Shown one piece after another: positions 35,440-47,049 of a DNA stretch of 64,000 nucleotides (within the stretch, counting starts at the first letter, position 1; each line of letters starts with the position of its first letter). The stretch covers positions 8,625,001 to 8,689,000 of the forward strand of contig NC_091123.1 of NCBI RefSeq assembly GCF_040183065.1, in the 5' to 3' direction. Below the pieces are notes generated by a model. That model made no database searches, had not been told where the DNA came from, and worked only from the letters and a program-made list of their open reading frames with translations. The translations under genes and the position numbers were made by a program. The stretch comes from Periplaneta americana (Eukaryota > Arthropoda > Insecta > Blattodea > Blattidae).

Positions 35440-35840
35440 GTTCCACACAGTCAGTTCCCGCCGTGGCCCTTTAGTTGAGGAGGGCCGTCTTCTGCCGAGT
35501 AATCAACAGTTGGGGTTCATAATATCGTGGCGTGGTGCTTGGGTGGGGCGAAGTGCCCAGTTAGGGAGGCTGGATGGACGAGTTTGACGCAGCCCGAAGG
35601 CGTCTCCGAGCCGGACACTCAGATGTGATAACAACAGACTGACGTGAATAGAAGCGCCGCCCGGCGTGCGTGCCAGCGCCTGCTGACATGCGAGACATGG
35701 CTGCGGGAGGAATTGGCAGAACGACCCGCCGTCAAATAAACTTGTACAAGTGGTCGGTCACATATTTATTCCAGGTAGCTTAATTTATTGTGAGAGGAGG
35801 TGACGTATTTCACCGGCGGCATTTAAAATTAATGACTCGG
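35440..35840. other. GC-rich, CpG-rich island without a gene
   Basis: Markedly GC-richer than the surrounding intron, with no convincing open frame. Could be a conserved regulatory element or an unrecognised repeat. Confidence 0.35.
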
Positions 35841-36262
35841 GCCCTCGAAATTTTTAAAAGTACAAGAGAATAAAAATAAAAGTAAATTGGGAAATCAGAT
35901 ATTTTGATCGAATTAATAAGATTGAAGTTGGTATAGACTTACGTAATTTTTCTACAACATAATCTCTTCTAATTTTTCTGCACATTGCCCACCGCTATTC
36001 TGCTAGATTCCATCGTTTGAAAATTTCCGGTTTCTTGTGAAGTCACTCATGAGCCGCAGCTTGTCATTAACCTTTCTTTTTTAGGAACTGATCCGAATGT
36101 TCCGATTCCAAGAAAGTACTAGTTCCAAAGAACAGTCCCGAAATAACTGAAAGTGTCTGACAACGTAATAATCACTAATTCAGTTTCCAAAATTCCAGAC
36201 CATAAAGCAGTTCGAACCATGGCATCTTTTGTGATCAGGTAAAATATCGTTAACGATTCGTC

Positions 36263-37249
36263 CAGTGGCGGCCGGTGAGACATTCTGGTGGTGGTGCCAA
36301 AAATGAAAAAAGTTGTACGCAAATTACCCTAGTGAAATTAATAATCGCAGTTCACGTTTGCGTTATATTAAATAAAACATATTAATTAAACCAGCTATTT
36401 TACCAGGTGTACAGTTAATAATGTATCTAGTAACAGTTACAATAACATTTCCGTAACTAATAACGAAATTTACAGATACAGATAATCAAAACTTTCACAA
36501 TATTGTTAGTCAAATACAAATAACTTTTATAACTAGTAAAATTACAGGCAAAAACATACGAGATAAACAATAGCATAGATAATAAACAAACACGTTTGCA
36601 CTTTAATTAACAGGCCGATGAACCCAAGGCAGCGGCCTGAATAACACATGTTCATGTCCTGCACAGATCTCATGTATCGTTAACAGAAGCATCAATACTA
36701 TAGCAACATTGCAGCGATATTTAGTTGCCGCAAAATAAAACAAATATTACACAACATTAACAAACAGTTTTACATAATATGAAACCATGACTATCTCTGC
36801 ATTCAATATAGCTAAATGGATAATAATTTACACATTCAAATCCAAGTTATGTGCATTAGTTTTGAATTGGCAACATTACATTAACATTTGGCGCGGAACT
36901 CTAACTCATAGACAAATAACGTATCCAACAACCCTGCCATCTAGCGAAATTTCTGCATTACTGTGCTCTAGCGGGCGCAATATTAACTACCGAGTCAAAT
37001 TGAATTCGGCTCAAAGTCTGCCATAAAAAACGCATATAAACTAGAAGCAGTAGCCTTTTGTACAGTGTTATATGGACGCAGGAAGTGCCTCAGCGAAGTG
37101 GCTCCAACGTCCGGATTTGTGCGCGCGCTCGTCCAAATGAAATACGAATAAAATGTATAAACTATTACAACTGCTTTGTAGGATATTATTTTTGTTTCTT
37201 TCATTGGTGGTGCCATGGCACACTGGCACTACCCCAAAAGCCGCCCCTG
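36263..37249. mobile_element. Non-autonomous hAT transposon with 8-bp target duplication
   Basis: The left end CAGTGGCGGCCGGTG and right end, read inward, CAGGGGCGGCTTTTGGGG are imperfect TIRs; both continue into GGTGGTGCCA-type subterminal sequence. The exact 8-base repeat GATTCGTC lies at 36255-36262 and 37250-37257. An 8-bp target duplication with CAG...CTG ends is diagnostic of the hAT superfamily. The 987-bp interior is AT-rich with no transposase. Confidence 0.92.
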
Positions 37250-37257
37250 GATTCGTC

Positions 37258-38770
37258 CATTCCTTCTGTTAAGTAAAGGATATTAATACCTCTGATTGAG
37301 GTTCTGGCTGATATGTATATCTATTATCTATAGTAACAGATCTCAGTGATAACGGAGGTAGTCAAAATGAATTTATTCTCTTCATAATGGTTTTGTGAAC
37401 TATATGTGAATTTAAAAAATACCAATTTATTTATTTACTTTTCTTTTGAAAAATATGGGTTTAAAAGTTTATTTTTCTATTGTTTCAGGTATGTTTACAG
37501 TACTTCAGTATCTACCTGGTCATAACGTGGGAAAAGTAAGTCTGAATTCATATAAAAACTACTTAATAAGAGGTGTTGTAGGAGTGTTAGTTGCGCACCG
37601 TCAAATGGATGGCGTTTGGGTAAAGGGAGATAAGTAATAAAAATGAATTTTTATATAAATGAAAATTAAACTTCGGATCCTTATTGCAAATAATTTTTTA
37701 CAGACATAAACACGTCAAATGCAAGTATAATTCTGTTTTTTGCACATCCACTTGTAGAATTTAGCTTGTGTATTCATCTATAGAACAAAACTCCATTTGC
37801 ACAAAAAATGACTTAACCCCCTTTACCCGATCACCATCGAATTGGTCTGTAGTAGGACTCTAATGTATTTGTATAATTTATACTGCGTGGCATTTTTACA
37901 TTCTCATATTGAATGAGCTTCGATATGCCATCGGATGTAAGCCTTCGTGCCCGACTTTTATATTCGTGCCCAACTTTTCCCAGGAAACAGGTCTTGAGTC
38001 GGACATATCTTTTGTATGGTAACGACTGAAGCATGTACTATTGTTCGAATTCGTTGAATAGAGAATCCATGTTATATAGATAGGCCTACAAAAAATTATT
38101 CGAAGAAAAAGGATTTTATGTAACATTAATCCGAGTACAGTTGCTGTACAGATGATGTTACAGAGCTTTGTGACGCAATATATGAAAGGAATCTGAAGTT
38201 TCCTAAGCATACAAATCAGCATAATTGGCTGCCTTGGAATCCTGCCCTGAATTCGAAGCCGGTGACCCTTTTATACCTTTCAGTTCGTATTTGCAGCTTT
38301 TTTATGCAGGCCGTCCTACGGAGTAGATTACTACCCCTGTTCAAATTTTCACAAAGGTTTTCGACTTGATTTCGGAAGTTTCCTTGTCAGTCGGATTTCT
38401 AACCGCAAACTTCTACTGGCAAGGCTGGGAATCACTACTCCGAGCATGACTAAACGGTAGATTGTGATATATTAACGGGACTAAAGGTCTCTGCAGTACG
38501 AGGCAGCTTTGTTAGTCATAATCGCGTAACTAGAGGGTTCGCCCCGTCTGCCAATTGCTGTGATAGGGTGATTCGTCTCTCAGCAGGAGTGAAAAGGACA
38601 ATTCCTAGTCCGGTCTTACTGCGGGACGTCGAAATTACGATCTTGGTCACGTCTCAACGTAAGTGGCGTTGTTTGATTCACTTCTCTGGTGCAGTTGGAA
38701 TATGTAACGAACGAGTCGCATGGACAGAGCATAAACGGGTGTTGCTATGGAAACCTTTAAAAAGTAGCCT
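37258..38770. other. Non-coding stretch
   Basis: Positions 37285-37350 resemble the arm of the inverted repeat at 54.5 kb (CTCTGATTGAGGTTCTGGCT). The candidate microexon 37489-37535 lies here. An imperfect RFX X-box (GTTGCTATGGAAAC) is at 38741-38754. Confidence 0.4.
37489..37535 (+). CDS. Candidate microexon between strong splice sites
   Basis: A tract TTTTTCTATTGTTTCAG ends at 37488 and is followed 47 bases later by AAA|GTAAGT at 37535/37536. Joined after the phase-1 end of the Pkn HR1 exon, the segment reads without a stop as GMFTVLQYLPGHNVGK and leaves phase 0. I do not recognise this peptide from PKN proteins, and 47-base open segments are common by chance, so this is a splice-signal-based candidate only. 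An inner AG at 37500 gives an alternative 35-base version. Confidence 0.2.
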
Positions 38771-38774
38771 TCAA

Positions 38775-40190
38775 CTCCTTTGCTCCTGTTTAGGTGATAT
38801 TGAAATGTCAGGGTCAGTGGTATATCTCTACATCGTAGTTATCATCTCCTGCATTGTCACCTACATCAGTATTGTTTACATCGTCACATAATATATCACA
38901 TTATATTACATTGTTCGTTACCTTATCGTTTGCATCTTATTTGTTTAATGTTTACCATCACCACCGATTTCGTTACCTTTACATCATCACCTATTTCGTT
39001 ATCGTTTACACAATCTACATTGTTATTGTTTACATTATATCGTCACTTCTTTCGTTATCTTTCACGTAATCACATAGTTACCGTTTACCTACTTTACATC
39101 ATCACCAACATCGTTATCGCTTATATCGTTATCTATTCCGTTATCGTTTACGCCATCCCGACATCGTTATCTATATCGTCATCAATTTCGTTATCGTTTA
39201 CATCTATTCCGTTATCGTTTACGTCATACCTACATCGTTATCTATATCATCATCAATTTCGTTATCGTTTACATCAACTATTCCGTTATCGTTTACGTCA
39301 TACCTACATCGTTACCTATATCGTCATCAATTTCGTTATCGTTTACATCACCTATTCCGTTATCGTTTACGTCATACCTACATCGTTACCTATATCGTCA
39401 TAAATTTCGTTATCGTTTACATTATCTATTCTGTTATCCCTACAGCGTCATCAATTTCGTTATCGTTTACATCATCTGTTTCGTTATCGTTTGTAATCAT
39501 TTACATCTTTATCATTACATCGTCACATCTTTTATTATCACCTACATCTTTACCGTTTATATCTTCACCTATTACGCAATGAATTGTCATCATTATTTAC
39601 ATCGTCACAAGCCACCGGCGTGGCTCAGTCGGTTAAGGCACTTGCCTGCCGGTCTGAAGTTGCGTTCGGGCGCGGGTTCGATCCCCGCTTGGGCTGATTA
39701 CCTGGTTGGATTTTTCCGAGGTTTTTCCGAACCGTAAGGAAATGCCAGGTAATCTATGGCGAATCCTCGGCCTCATCTCGCCAAATACCATCTCGCTATC
39801 ACCAATCTCATCGACGCTAAATAACCTAGTAGTTGATACAGCGTCGTTAAATAACCAACTTAAAAAAATTTACATCGTCACCTATTTTCTTATCGTTTAC
39901 GTTGTCACATCGTCATCTAATTCGTTGTTTTATATCATCACTTGCATTATTATTGTTTACATCACCTATTTCGTTGTTGTTTAAGTTATCACTTATATCG
40001 TCATCGTTTACACCATCACCTATTACGTTATTTTGTCATCACATCGTTATCGTTTGCAATTTTACATCGTCACTTACTTCGTTATCGCTTATATCACCGC
40101 CTATATTGTCGACTACGGTATGTTGTCACCTTTATCCCCATCACATGTTATCACTCCCGTCATCACCGTTTGCATCACCTACATGGATGG
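38775..40190. repeat. Degenerate minisatellite, TTATCGTTTACATC-type units
   Basis: About 1.15 kb of CGTTATCGTTTACATCATC-like units on the plus strand, interrupted by a SINE at 39609-39868. Between 39170 and 39420 a higher-order unit of about 70-75 bp is clear (TATCGTCATCAATTTCG repeated). All open frames across it are artefacts. Confidence 0.9.
39609..39868 (+). mobile_element. tRNA-derived SINE, family B, inside the minisatellite
   Basis: Head GCGTGGCTCAGTCGGTTAAG and GCGGGTTCGATCCCCGC, body GATTACCTGGTTGGATTTTT, tail CAGCGTCGTTAAATAACC plus poly(A)-like end. TTTACATCGTCAC is repeated at 39596-39608 and 39869-39881; the motif also occurs in the array itself, so the target duplication is likely but not certain. 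Confidence 0.9.
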
Positions 40191-40199
40191 TCCTGTTAA

Positions 40200-41525
40200 A
40201 GTAGTATCCTATCGGATGTCTGGAGGAGTTGAGGATAACTGTACAGCCGGCTTGGGGGTGGAGCGAGAACTCTGAATACGACGTTGTTCATATGAGTGAA
40301 GGTTTCTCTTCCGTGTTTGGGAGACCCTAGAACAACGCGTTGTGTGGACTAATCTGTGATTGTCTTCGGCTGGGATGTGAGAAACAGCCGGCAGCGCAGG
40401 CAGATGGGAGAGAGGCAGGCAAAAAATAAGCTGTAGAATAACAGGACTTCCGTTTTTTGTTCCCTGGCCGCCATTTCGCAAGAGCTTCCGGATGCCCCGT
40501 GTACAGTTGGAACCTCGAAGGAAGAGCCTCATTTTGAGGCTTCCTGTACTCACATGTAGCAGTTAATTACGAAACATGCACGCAGGCCTCCTCAGAATTG
40601 AACATTTTGACTGCTGCGAACACAACTTCGATCTGGATACTTTTGAGAGCAAGGAAGGGAAGTGTCGCATAAGATAGTGAGTGACAAGTTTTGCACATTA
40701 ACATCCGAAATGTCTCTGTTGTGGACCACTAGCTTGTCTCTCAGACGGTCCGGGTTTGAGACCCAGTCAGGCCTGGTGTTTGTCATTGAAAAATTCATAG
40801 TAACACTTCTGGCAGACAAGGTCACAGTTTTTTTTTTTTTACATACAACAAACGTCTATTTCTTCACTAGGTATTGCGGGTAACTTGGGAATTGATCATC
40901 ATATAAACTGCAACCCTCTTATCTTCCCCTTGTTTTCCTGTTCTCCTTACATCGCCATCGTTCTTGTATTCGCTTTGTTCTCATTCTATTTCTCTTGTTC
41001 TCCATGTATTCTCTTAGGCGAATGTACATACATGTTGATAAAACCATCAAAAAATAATAATCGACACATACCACCAGGATAAGGACATTCGAAAATGTTT
41101 GAGGAACCTAGCTTACATACAAAAACTGGAGTACAAAATTTAAAAAAAATTTAGCCTGTAGTCTATTATGACAAAGGACCAACGGAAATGGGTGATTTTG
41201 TCTTGATTCGGCTCGACAGTGGGCGCTTTTTTTCCTATTTCTCAGCATTGGACGTATTTATCCCAGGCGATTTTATCCTGATACGTATGGAATGATGAAA
41301 AAATTGAGAAATTTTGACGGAATAATACAAACCCCTAAACTCCGAGAAAAACCCCAACTCCGACCTTGTCCACCACAAGTGTCCACTATGGACAGCATTA
41401 AAAATATATCGTACTTGTTTCTATGGAAAAAAATTCCACCTTCGTAATATGTGTGCGCTGAGGGATTTTAAATTACAACTTTAGTGTGCCGCATGTTGAA
41501 AAAGTTGGTCTATTGGGACAGCAAC
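40200..41525. other. Non-coding stretch with a SINE scrap
   Basis: Positions 40705-40840 look like a tRNA-derived head (GGTCCGGGTTTGAGACCCAG) with a poly(T) run behind it. Nothing else recognised. Confidence 0.4.
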
Positions 41526-41529
41526 GGAT

Positions 41530-43255
41530 CACTAGAGGCAATGATGATAGACATGCAGACAGACAGGAAAATGGATGTATGGACGGATGGATGGAAGCAT
41601 TGATGGGTGGATGGAAGTATTGTTGGGTGGATGGAAGGATTGTTGGGTGGATGGATGGATGAGTAAATGAATGGATGGGTAGGTGAGTGGATGGATTGAT
41701 GGATTATTGGGTAAATGTGTGAGTGGATGGATTCATGGACGGATGAATGGATGGATGAGTGGGTGGATGGATTGATGAATGAATGGGTGGGTGGATGGAT
41801 GGATGGATGGATTGATGAATGAATGGGTGTGTGGATGGATGGATGATTGGGTGAATGAGTGAGTGGGTGGATTCACGGACGGATGAATGGATGGGTGGGT
41901 GGATGGATTGATTGCTGAAAGAATGGGTGGGTGGATGGATGGATGGATGGATGGATTGATGAATGGATGGGTGGATGGATTGATGGATGATTGGGTGAAT
42001 GAGTGGGTGGATTCATGGACGGATGAATGGATGGATGGGTGGGTGAGTGGATGGATTGATGAATGAATGGGTGGGTGGGTGGATGAATGGGTGGATGGAT
42101 TGATGGATGATTGAGTGAATGAATGGATGGATTCATGGACGGATGAATGGATGGGTGGGTGAGTGGGTGGATGGATGGATTGATGAATGAATGGGTGGTG
42201 TGGATGGATGGATGATTGGGTGAATGAGTGTGGGTGGATTCATGGACGGATGGATGGATGGATGGATGCATTGATGGGTGGATGGATGGATGGATGAGTA
42301 AATGGATGGATGGATGATTGGGTAAATGAGTGAGTGGATGGATGATTGGGTAAATGAGTGAGTGGATGGATTCATGGACGGATGAATGGATGGATGGGTG
42401 GGTGAGTGGGTGGATGGATTGATGAATGAATGGGTGGGTGGGTGGATGGATGGATTGATGAATGAATGGGTGTGTGGATGGATGGATGATTGGGTGAATG
42501 AGTGAGTGGGTGGATTCATGGACGGATGAATGGATGGATAGGTGGATGGATGGATTGATTGATGAATGAATGGGTGGATGGATGGATGGATAGGTGGATG
42601 GATGGATGGGTGGATGGATGGATGAATGGGTGAATGGATTGATGGATGATTGGTTGAAGGAGTGGGTGGATTCATGGACGGATGAATGGATGGATGGGTG
42701 GGTGAATGGATGGATTGATGAATGAATGAATGGGTGGGTGGATTGATGGATGATTGGGTGAATGAGTGAGTGGATGGATTCATGGACGGATGAATGGATG
42801 GGTGAGTGGGTGGATGGGTGGATGGATTGATGAATGAATGGGTGGTGTGTGGATGGATGGCTGATTGGGTGAATGAGTGTGGGTGGATTCATGGACGTAT
42901 GAATGGATGGATGGAAGCATTGATGGGTGGATGGAAGGATTGATGGGTGGATGGATGAGTAAATGGATGGATGGATGATTGGGTAAATGAGTGAGTGGAT
43001 GGATTCATGGACGGATGAATGGATGGATGGGTGGGTGGATGGATTGATTGATGAATGAATGAGTGGATGGATGGATGGATTGATGAATGGGTGGATGGGT
43101 GAATGGATTGATGGATGATTGGGTGGATTCATGGGCGGATGAATGGAAGGGTGGATGGATGGATGGATTGATGAATGGGTGGGTGGGTGCGTGGATGGAT
43201 TGATGAATGAATGAGTGGGTGGATGAATGGATTGATGATTGAATAGATGAATGGA
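41530..43255. repeat. ATGG-type minisatellite with higher-order structure
   Basis: About 1.7 kb built of GGATGGAT/GGGTGGAT/GATTGATGAATGAATG words. The marker ATTCATGGACGG recurs near 41731, 41871, 42011, 42131, 42238, 42370, 42514, 42670, 42778, 42888, 43002 and 43127, giving higher-order units of about 105-155 bp. The minus strand is open for 419 codons ([12 protein letters not shown]), which is what a tetranucleotide array with few stop words gives; no evidence for a real protein. Confidence 0.95.
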
Positions 43256-43259
43256 CAGT

Positions 43260-44100
43260 TTATGTGAAATGCATTGTAAATTTCATATTTTTTCAAAGGA
43301 AATTCTTATAATTTTTAACAAATTTGCAGAGCTAATATAGGTTTTGCTTATTATTGTGACGCATTCAGTTCTGATGTAATAAATGCACCGTAATCATTAG
43401 ATAAACGAGCAGAGCGACTTATTTCTTACGCCTTGCTGCTTCTGTTCGGAGTAGTCCTGCCGCTGGTCTTCTCCTGAGCCAGACTTCGCCGTATGTACCA
43501 TTTAAGTCATTAGCGGCGCCATTAACTCCGTCAACTTCCTATTTCACAGTAATGCGAGATGAAATTGACTTCCTGTATTACGCGTGGGTGTCGCCCCCTA
43601 ATAGGAGTCTAACCGAGTTACACAGGGACGAGACGTTCGGAAGCTGTTAGATACCTCCGCATTACGAGTTGGAATGTAATTTAGAGCTTTATTCTGAATT
43701 GGAGCGGTCTGATGCGCAATTGTGACTGTGTGGGAACCACGGGGTTCGAGCCCCTTCTACAGTATGGATGATAAAATTAGAAGTAAACTGTGGGTAGCTT
43801 AGGTTAGGAGATGTTTCAACTTTAGTGTCAGACGTCAAGGGTCGTTTGTTACGTCATTTATGCGTGGTTAAACGAAACAAGTTGACCAGTTAAACCTGGG
43901 CTAACGAAACAACTGGTAAAATTGTGCCTGACTGATCTGTACACTGGCAATGATTGGAAATCACAGTAACTTTTATGTCGTATTTCATAGACTTCACAAG
44001 ACATGGCAGGGTCAAAATTAATTTCTTCTGAAAGGTGTTCCCAAAATGTGATTTTATTGCATTTCAACTTTATTTTAATTATTTTTATACTTAATTTTCA
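43260..44100. other. Non-coding stretch, moderately GC-rich in part
   Basis: Positions 43400-43640 are GC-richer without a clear frame. Positions 43715-43800 carry a tRNA-like B box (GGGGTTCGAGCCCC). Confidence 0.35.
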
Positions 44101-44106
44101 TAATAG

Positions 44107-44308
44107 CAATGTATTATGATAATAAATTATTGAAATAATTTTAGTTTTGTCCTTTAAATGTGCAGAAATTTGATCCGAACAAATGTAACTTTTCGTTCTG
44201 AGAAGGAATTTTAAAATATTATATTTGTTCGGATCAATTTTCTGCTTATTTAAAGAGCAAAACTAACAGATTTTTAATAATTTATTATCATAATACACTG
44301 TTTTCTTA
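44107..44308. mobile_element. Foldback MITE with CARTGTATTATG ends
   Basis: The left arm 44116-44195 (CAATGTATTATGATAATAAA ... TTGATCCGAACAAAT) is mirrored by the right arm 44221-44303 (ATTTGTTCGGATCAA ... TTTATTATCATAATACACTG). The loop is about 25 bases. Confidence 0.85.
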
Positions 44309-44309
44309 A

Positions 44310-45885
44310 ATTGTCTGAGCATACTGGGAATTACATCAATGGCTTTCCCAAAATACGCTGTGAAATGTTTCATGAAAGTGATTTTTATCCCGAAAAAAAT
44401 AAAACGAGCGAAATTGTATTAAACTTTTTTTGTTTGAAATATTTCAAAGAATAGCCTCTGAAATTAATGACATTACTTACGATTCACTCTGTTTATAACA
44501 TATAGAAAGGAAAAACGTAATAAAATGTAAACAGTAAGTCAAAATAAATTGGACATATTCAAGGTTTAGAAATATAAGACAATAATAGCCTAATACAAAA
44601 AGATAGTGAAGTACAATCACACAATAAACGAAGTTTTTAAGTACAAAATAAAGCGGGAGAGGGAAGGAAAATTAAGATAATCAATAGCACTAGTTCTCTC
44701 ATGATAGTCATTACGTGATAGGCATTATAGGGGAAAATGACGAAACAAAAAACTAATAATAAATATTACTGGGATATCTAAATGTAGAGAATATGTGGAA
44801 ACATAACATTGTCAAAACAGTTAGTTTGGCAGCTCGTCATGAGATTTCAAAAACTTCAAGGTTCGGCAGCCCTTGACTCGGGCGGCAGGGCCTATCGGTA
44901 TCAATTGCCTGCATATGCCTCCTCCCTCCATTGACCACGGGCTGTGGTCAGACCGCTTGTTTTGAATGGTGGTCAGCGAGGGTAGTTGTGACATGCGGGT
45001 GGTTATGTTTGATTGGATCTGTAATCGCTTCCTCTCAGCGGGGTTCTTTCAATCAATCACCCGACCCCTGGCGCGTGCTTTGTGCCGTTAACGAATGGGT
45101 CTGTTATAATGAAATTGATTGCTGAAGATGGCTAACTAGTCTTGTCAAAGACTGATGTGCTGTGTGGCGTTATTCACAAGTCTAGACATCTAAAGCCTTG
45201 TGTACGTAGGAATTGAAACACCGTTTCGTTCACAAAATGATGGAGAGGATGTAAAAAATATTGATTTAAAACTGAAATTTGATCTCCAGCTTGTTTTTGC
45301 CTTTACTGACAGCCTCTCTTCCACATTCTTTACAGCACAAATTCTGCGAGTAAGGTTAGATCTCCATCAGTTGCATGAAAGCGACGTACGAATAATATTT
45401 CTTTTCGAAACTCCATAGTCACAAACCGGAAGTTTTTATATCTGGTGACTGTGAAGATCGGATATTTCAAATCGTCGGTTTATATCTTTTCCAAAAAAAA
45501 AAAAATACTACACAGTAGTTCTCTCACCTGTTGATTAATGTGACATGACGCGGTCTTGCATAAAGATAAGTTTTTCTTATTTGAATTCTTTAATTCCGAT
45601 ATCTCATAATCTTACATCAACCTACTGCAATATTATCCGTTAATCGTTACTGCAACTTTTTCCGTATTTATAATTTCTTTGAAGAACTACAGTCCTACGA
45701 TAAAACGTAAAGTGAAACCCTACCAAACAGTAACTCTCTCATATATAGTCCTTGTTGAAAAACATCACTCGGATAATGGCTGGTATGAATAAAGATAAGG
45801 AAGATGAGTTTCATTCACATTTTGTGAACTTCCTCCTTTTCCTATGAATAAAGTTGAGGAAAGTGAGCTTGCTTCTCAAGAGCTT
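44310..45885. other. Non-coding stretch
   Basis: No gene recognised. The segment 44870-45120 is GC-richer and contains two RUNX-like TGTGGT/ACCACG words; poly(A) near 45495. Confidence 0.4.
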
Positions 45886-45899
45886 CTTCCACCTTTGAA

Positions 45900-46162
45900 T
45901 TTTATTTTTATTTTAGTAGGTTATTTTACGACGTTTTATCAACAACTTCGGTTATTTAGCGTCTGAAGGAGATGAAGGTGACAATGCCGGTGAAATGAGT
46001 CCGGGGTCCAACACCGAAAGTTACCCAGCATTTGTTCATGTTGGGTTGAGGGAAAACTCCGGAAAAAACCTCAACCAGGTAACTTGCCCCGACCGGGAAT
46101 CGAACCCAGGCCACCTGGTTTCGCCGCTAGATGCGCTAACCGTTACTCCACAGGTGTGGACC
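45900..46162 (-). mobile_element. tRNA-derived SINE, family A, with target duplication
   Basis: Minus-strand copy with the B box seen as GGGAATCGAACCCAGGCC on plus. Flanked by TCCACCTTTGAA (45888-45899) and TCCACTTTTGAA (46163-46174), 11 of 12 identical. The plus-strand frame MSPGSNTESYPAFVHVG is an artefact common to this SINE. Confidence 0.9.
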
Positions 46163-46325
46163 TCCACTTTTGAACAAGAAGTCAACACGTAACAGCTTCC
46201 TCACATTTTGTAAGAATTTTTTTTATTTATTTACAACCATCTTGTATACAACAGAAAATTATTCTCACAATAAGTCTACAGAATATAATTACAACAATAG
46301 AAACAATAGAAATATAAATAATACA

Positions 46326-46558
46326 GTCGACCTGGTTGGCAAGTTGGTATAGCGCTGGCCTTCTATGCCCGAGGTTGCGGGTTCGATCCCGGGCCAGGTT
46401 GATGGCATTTAAGTGTGCTTAAATGCGACAGGCTCATGTCAGTAGATTTACTGGCATGTAAAAGAGCTCCTGCGGGACAAAATTCCGGCACATCCGGCGA
46501 CGCTGATATAACCTCTGCAGTTGCGAGCGTCGTTAAATAAAACATAACATTTAACATT
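46326..46558 (+). mobile_element. tRNA-derived SINE, family C, with target duplication
   Basis: Full-length plus-strand copy from GACCTGGTTGGCAAGTTGG to the GAGCGTCGTTAAATAAAAC tail. The 11-base repeat TAAATAATACA flanks it at 46315-46325 and 46559-46569. Confidence 0.93.
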
Positions 46559-46912
46559 TAAATAATACATCAATATAAAGAAGATGATACAATAATATTA
46601 AAATTTGAGGACCGAATGAGCAGTGCTCGTGTTTGGTCGCAGTTCAGATAAATAAAAAGGAGCTTTTTTCTTGCCCTGAAGCATTTGATTAAAAGAAACC
46701 TAAGGTACCTCAGTAGGTAACCTAGGGTTGTAGAATGAATATGTTTTACCTAAATGGCTGCGTTCATGAATATTCAAAGGACTCATAAAGTGTATTAAGG
46801 AGAGCAGAGATCACTTCCAAGAGATTACTATACATAGATAAACATACAGACAAGTGTGATACCAGAAACTACTTTTTCAGTATGAGAGTTGCCGAAAATG
46901 TGTGTTTCTCCG

Positions 46913-47046
46913 GAGTTCTCAAAATTGATTTCTGCAGGATGACAAGAATATCTCTGAGAAAGTGAGGATGAATTACTTCGAGTTCTCAAAATTGATTTCT
47001 GCAGGTTGACAAGAATATCTCTGAGAAAGTGAGGATGAATTACTTC
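46913..47046. repeat. Exact 67-bp tandem duplication
   Basis: 46913-46979 and 46980-47046 are identical except for one base (GCAGGATGAC versus GCAGGTTGAC). A recent event. Confidence 0.95.
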
Positions 47047-47049
47047 GAG

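Noticed and set aside
38930..40204. Several open frames of 80-157 codons
   Set aside because: All lie in the TTATCGTTTACATC minisatellite and owe their openness to the repeat.
41873..43132. 419-codon minus-strand frame of HPSIHPSI repeats
   Set aside because: It is the translation of an ATGG-type tandem array, which lacks stop words in that frame. A second 216-codon frame (42133-42783) is open for the same reason, and there is no start context, splice or composition evidence.
45995..46192. 65-codon frame MSPGSNTESYPAFVHVG
   Set aside because: Recurring artefact of a family A SINE read in reverse.
46326..46400. tRNA gene (possible Arg-TCT cloverleaf)
   Set aside because: It is the head of a full-length SINE with target duplication and several sister copies, so it is not counted as a functional tRNA gene.
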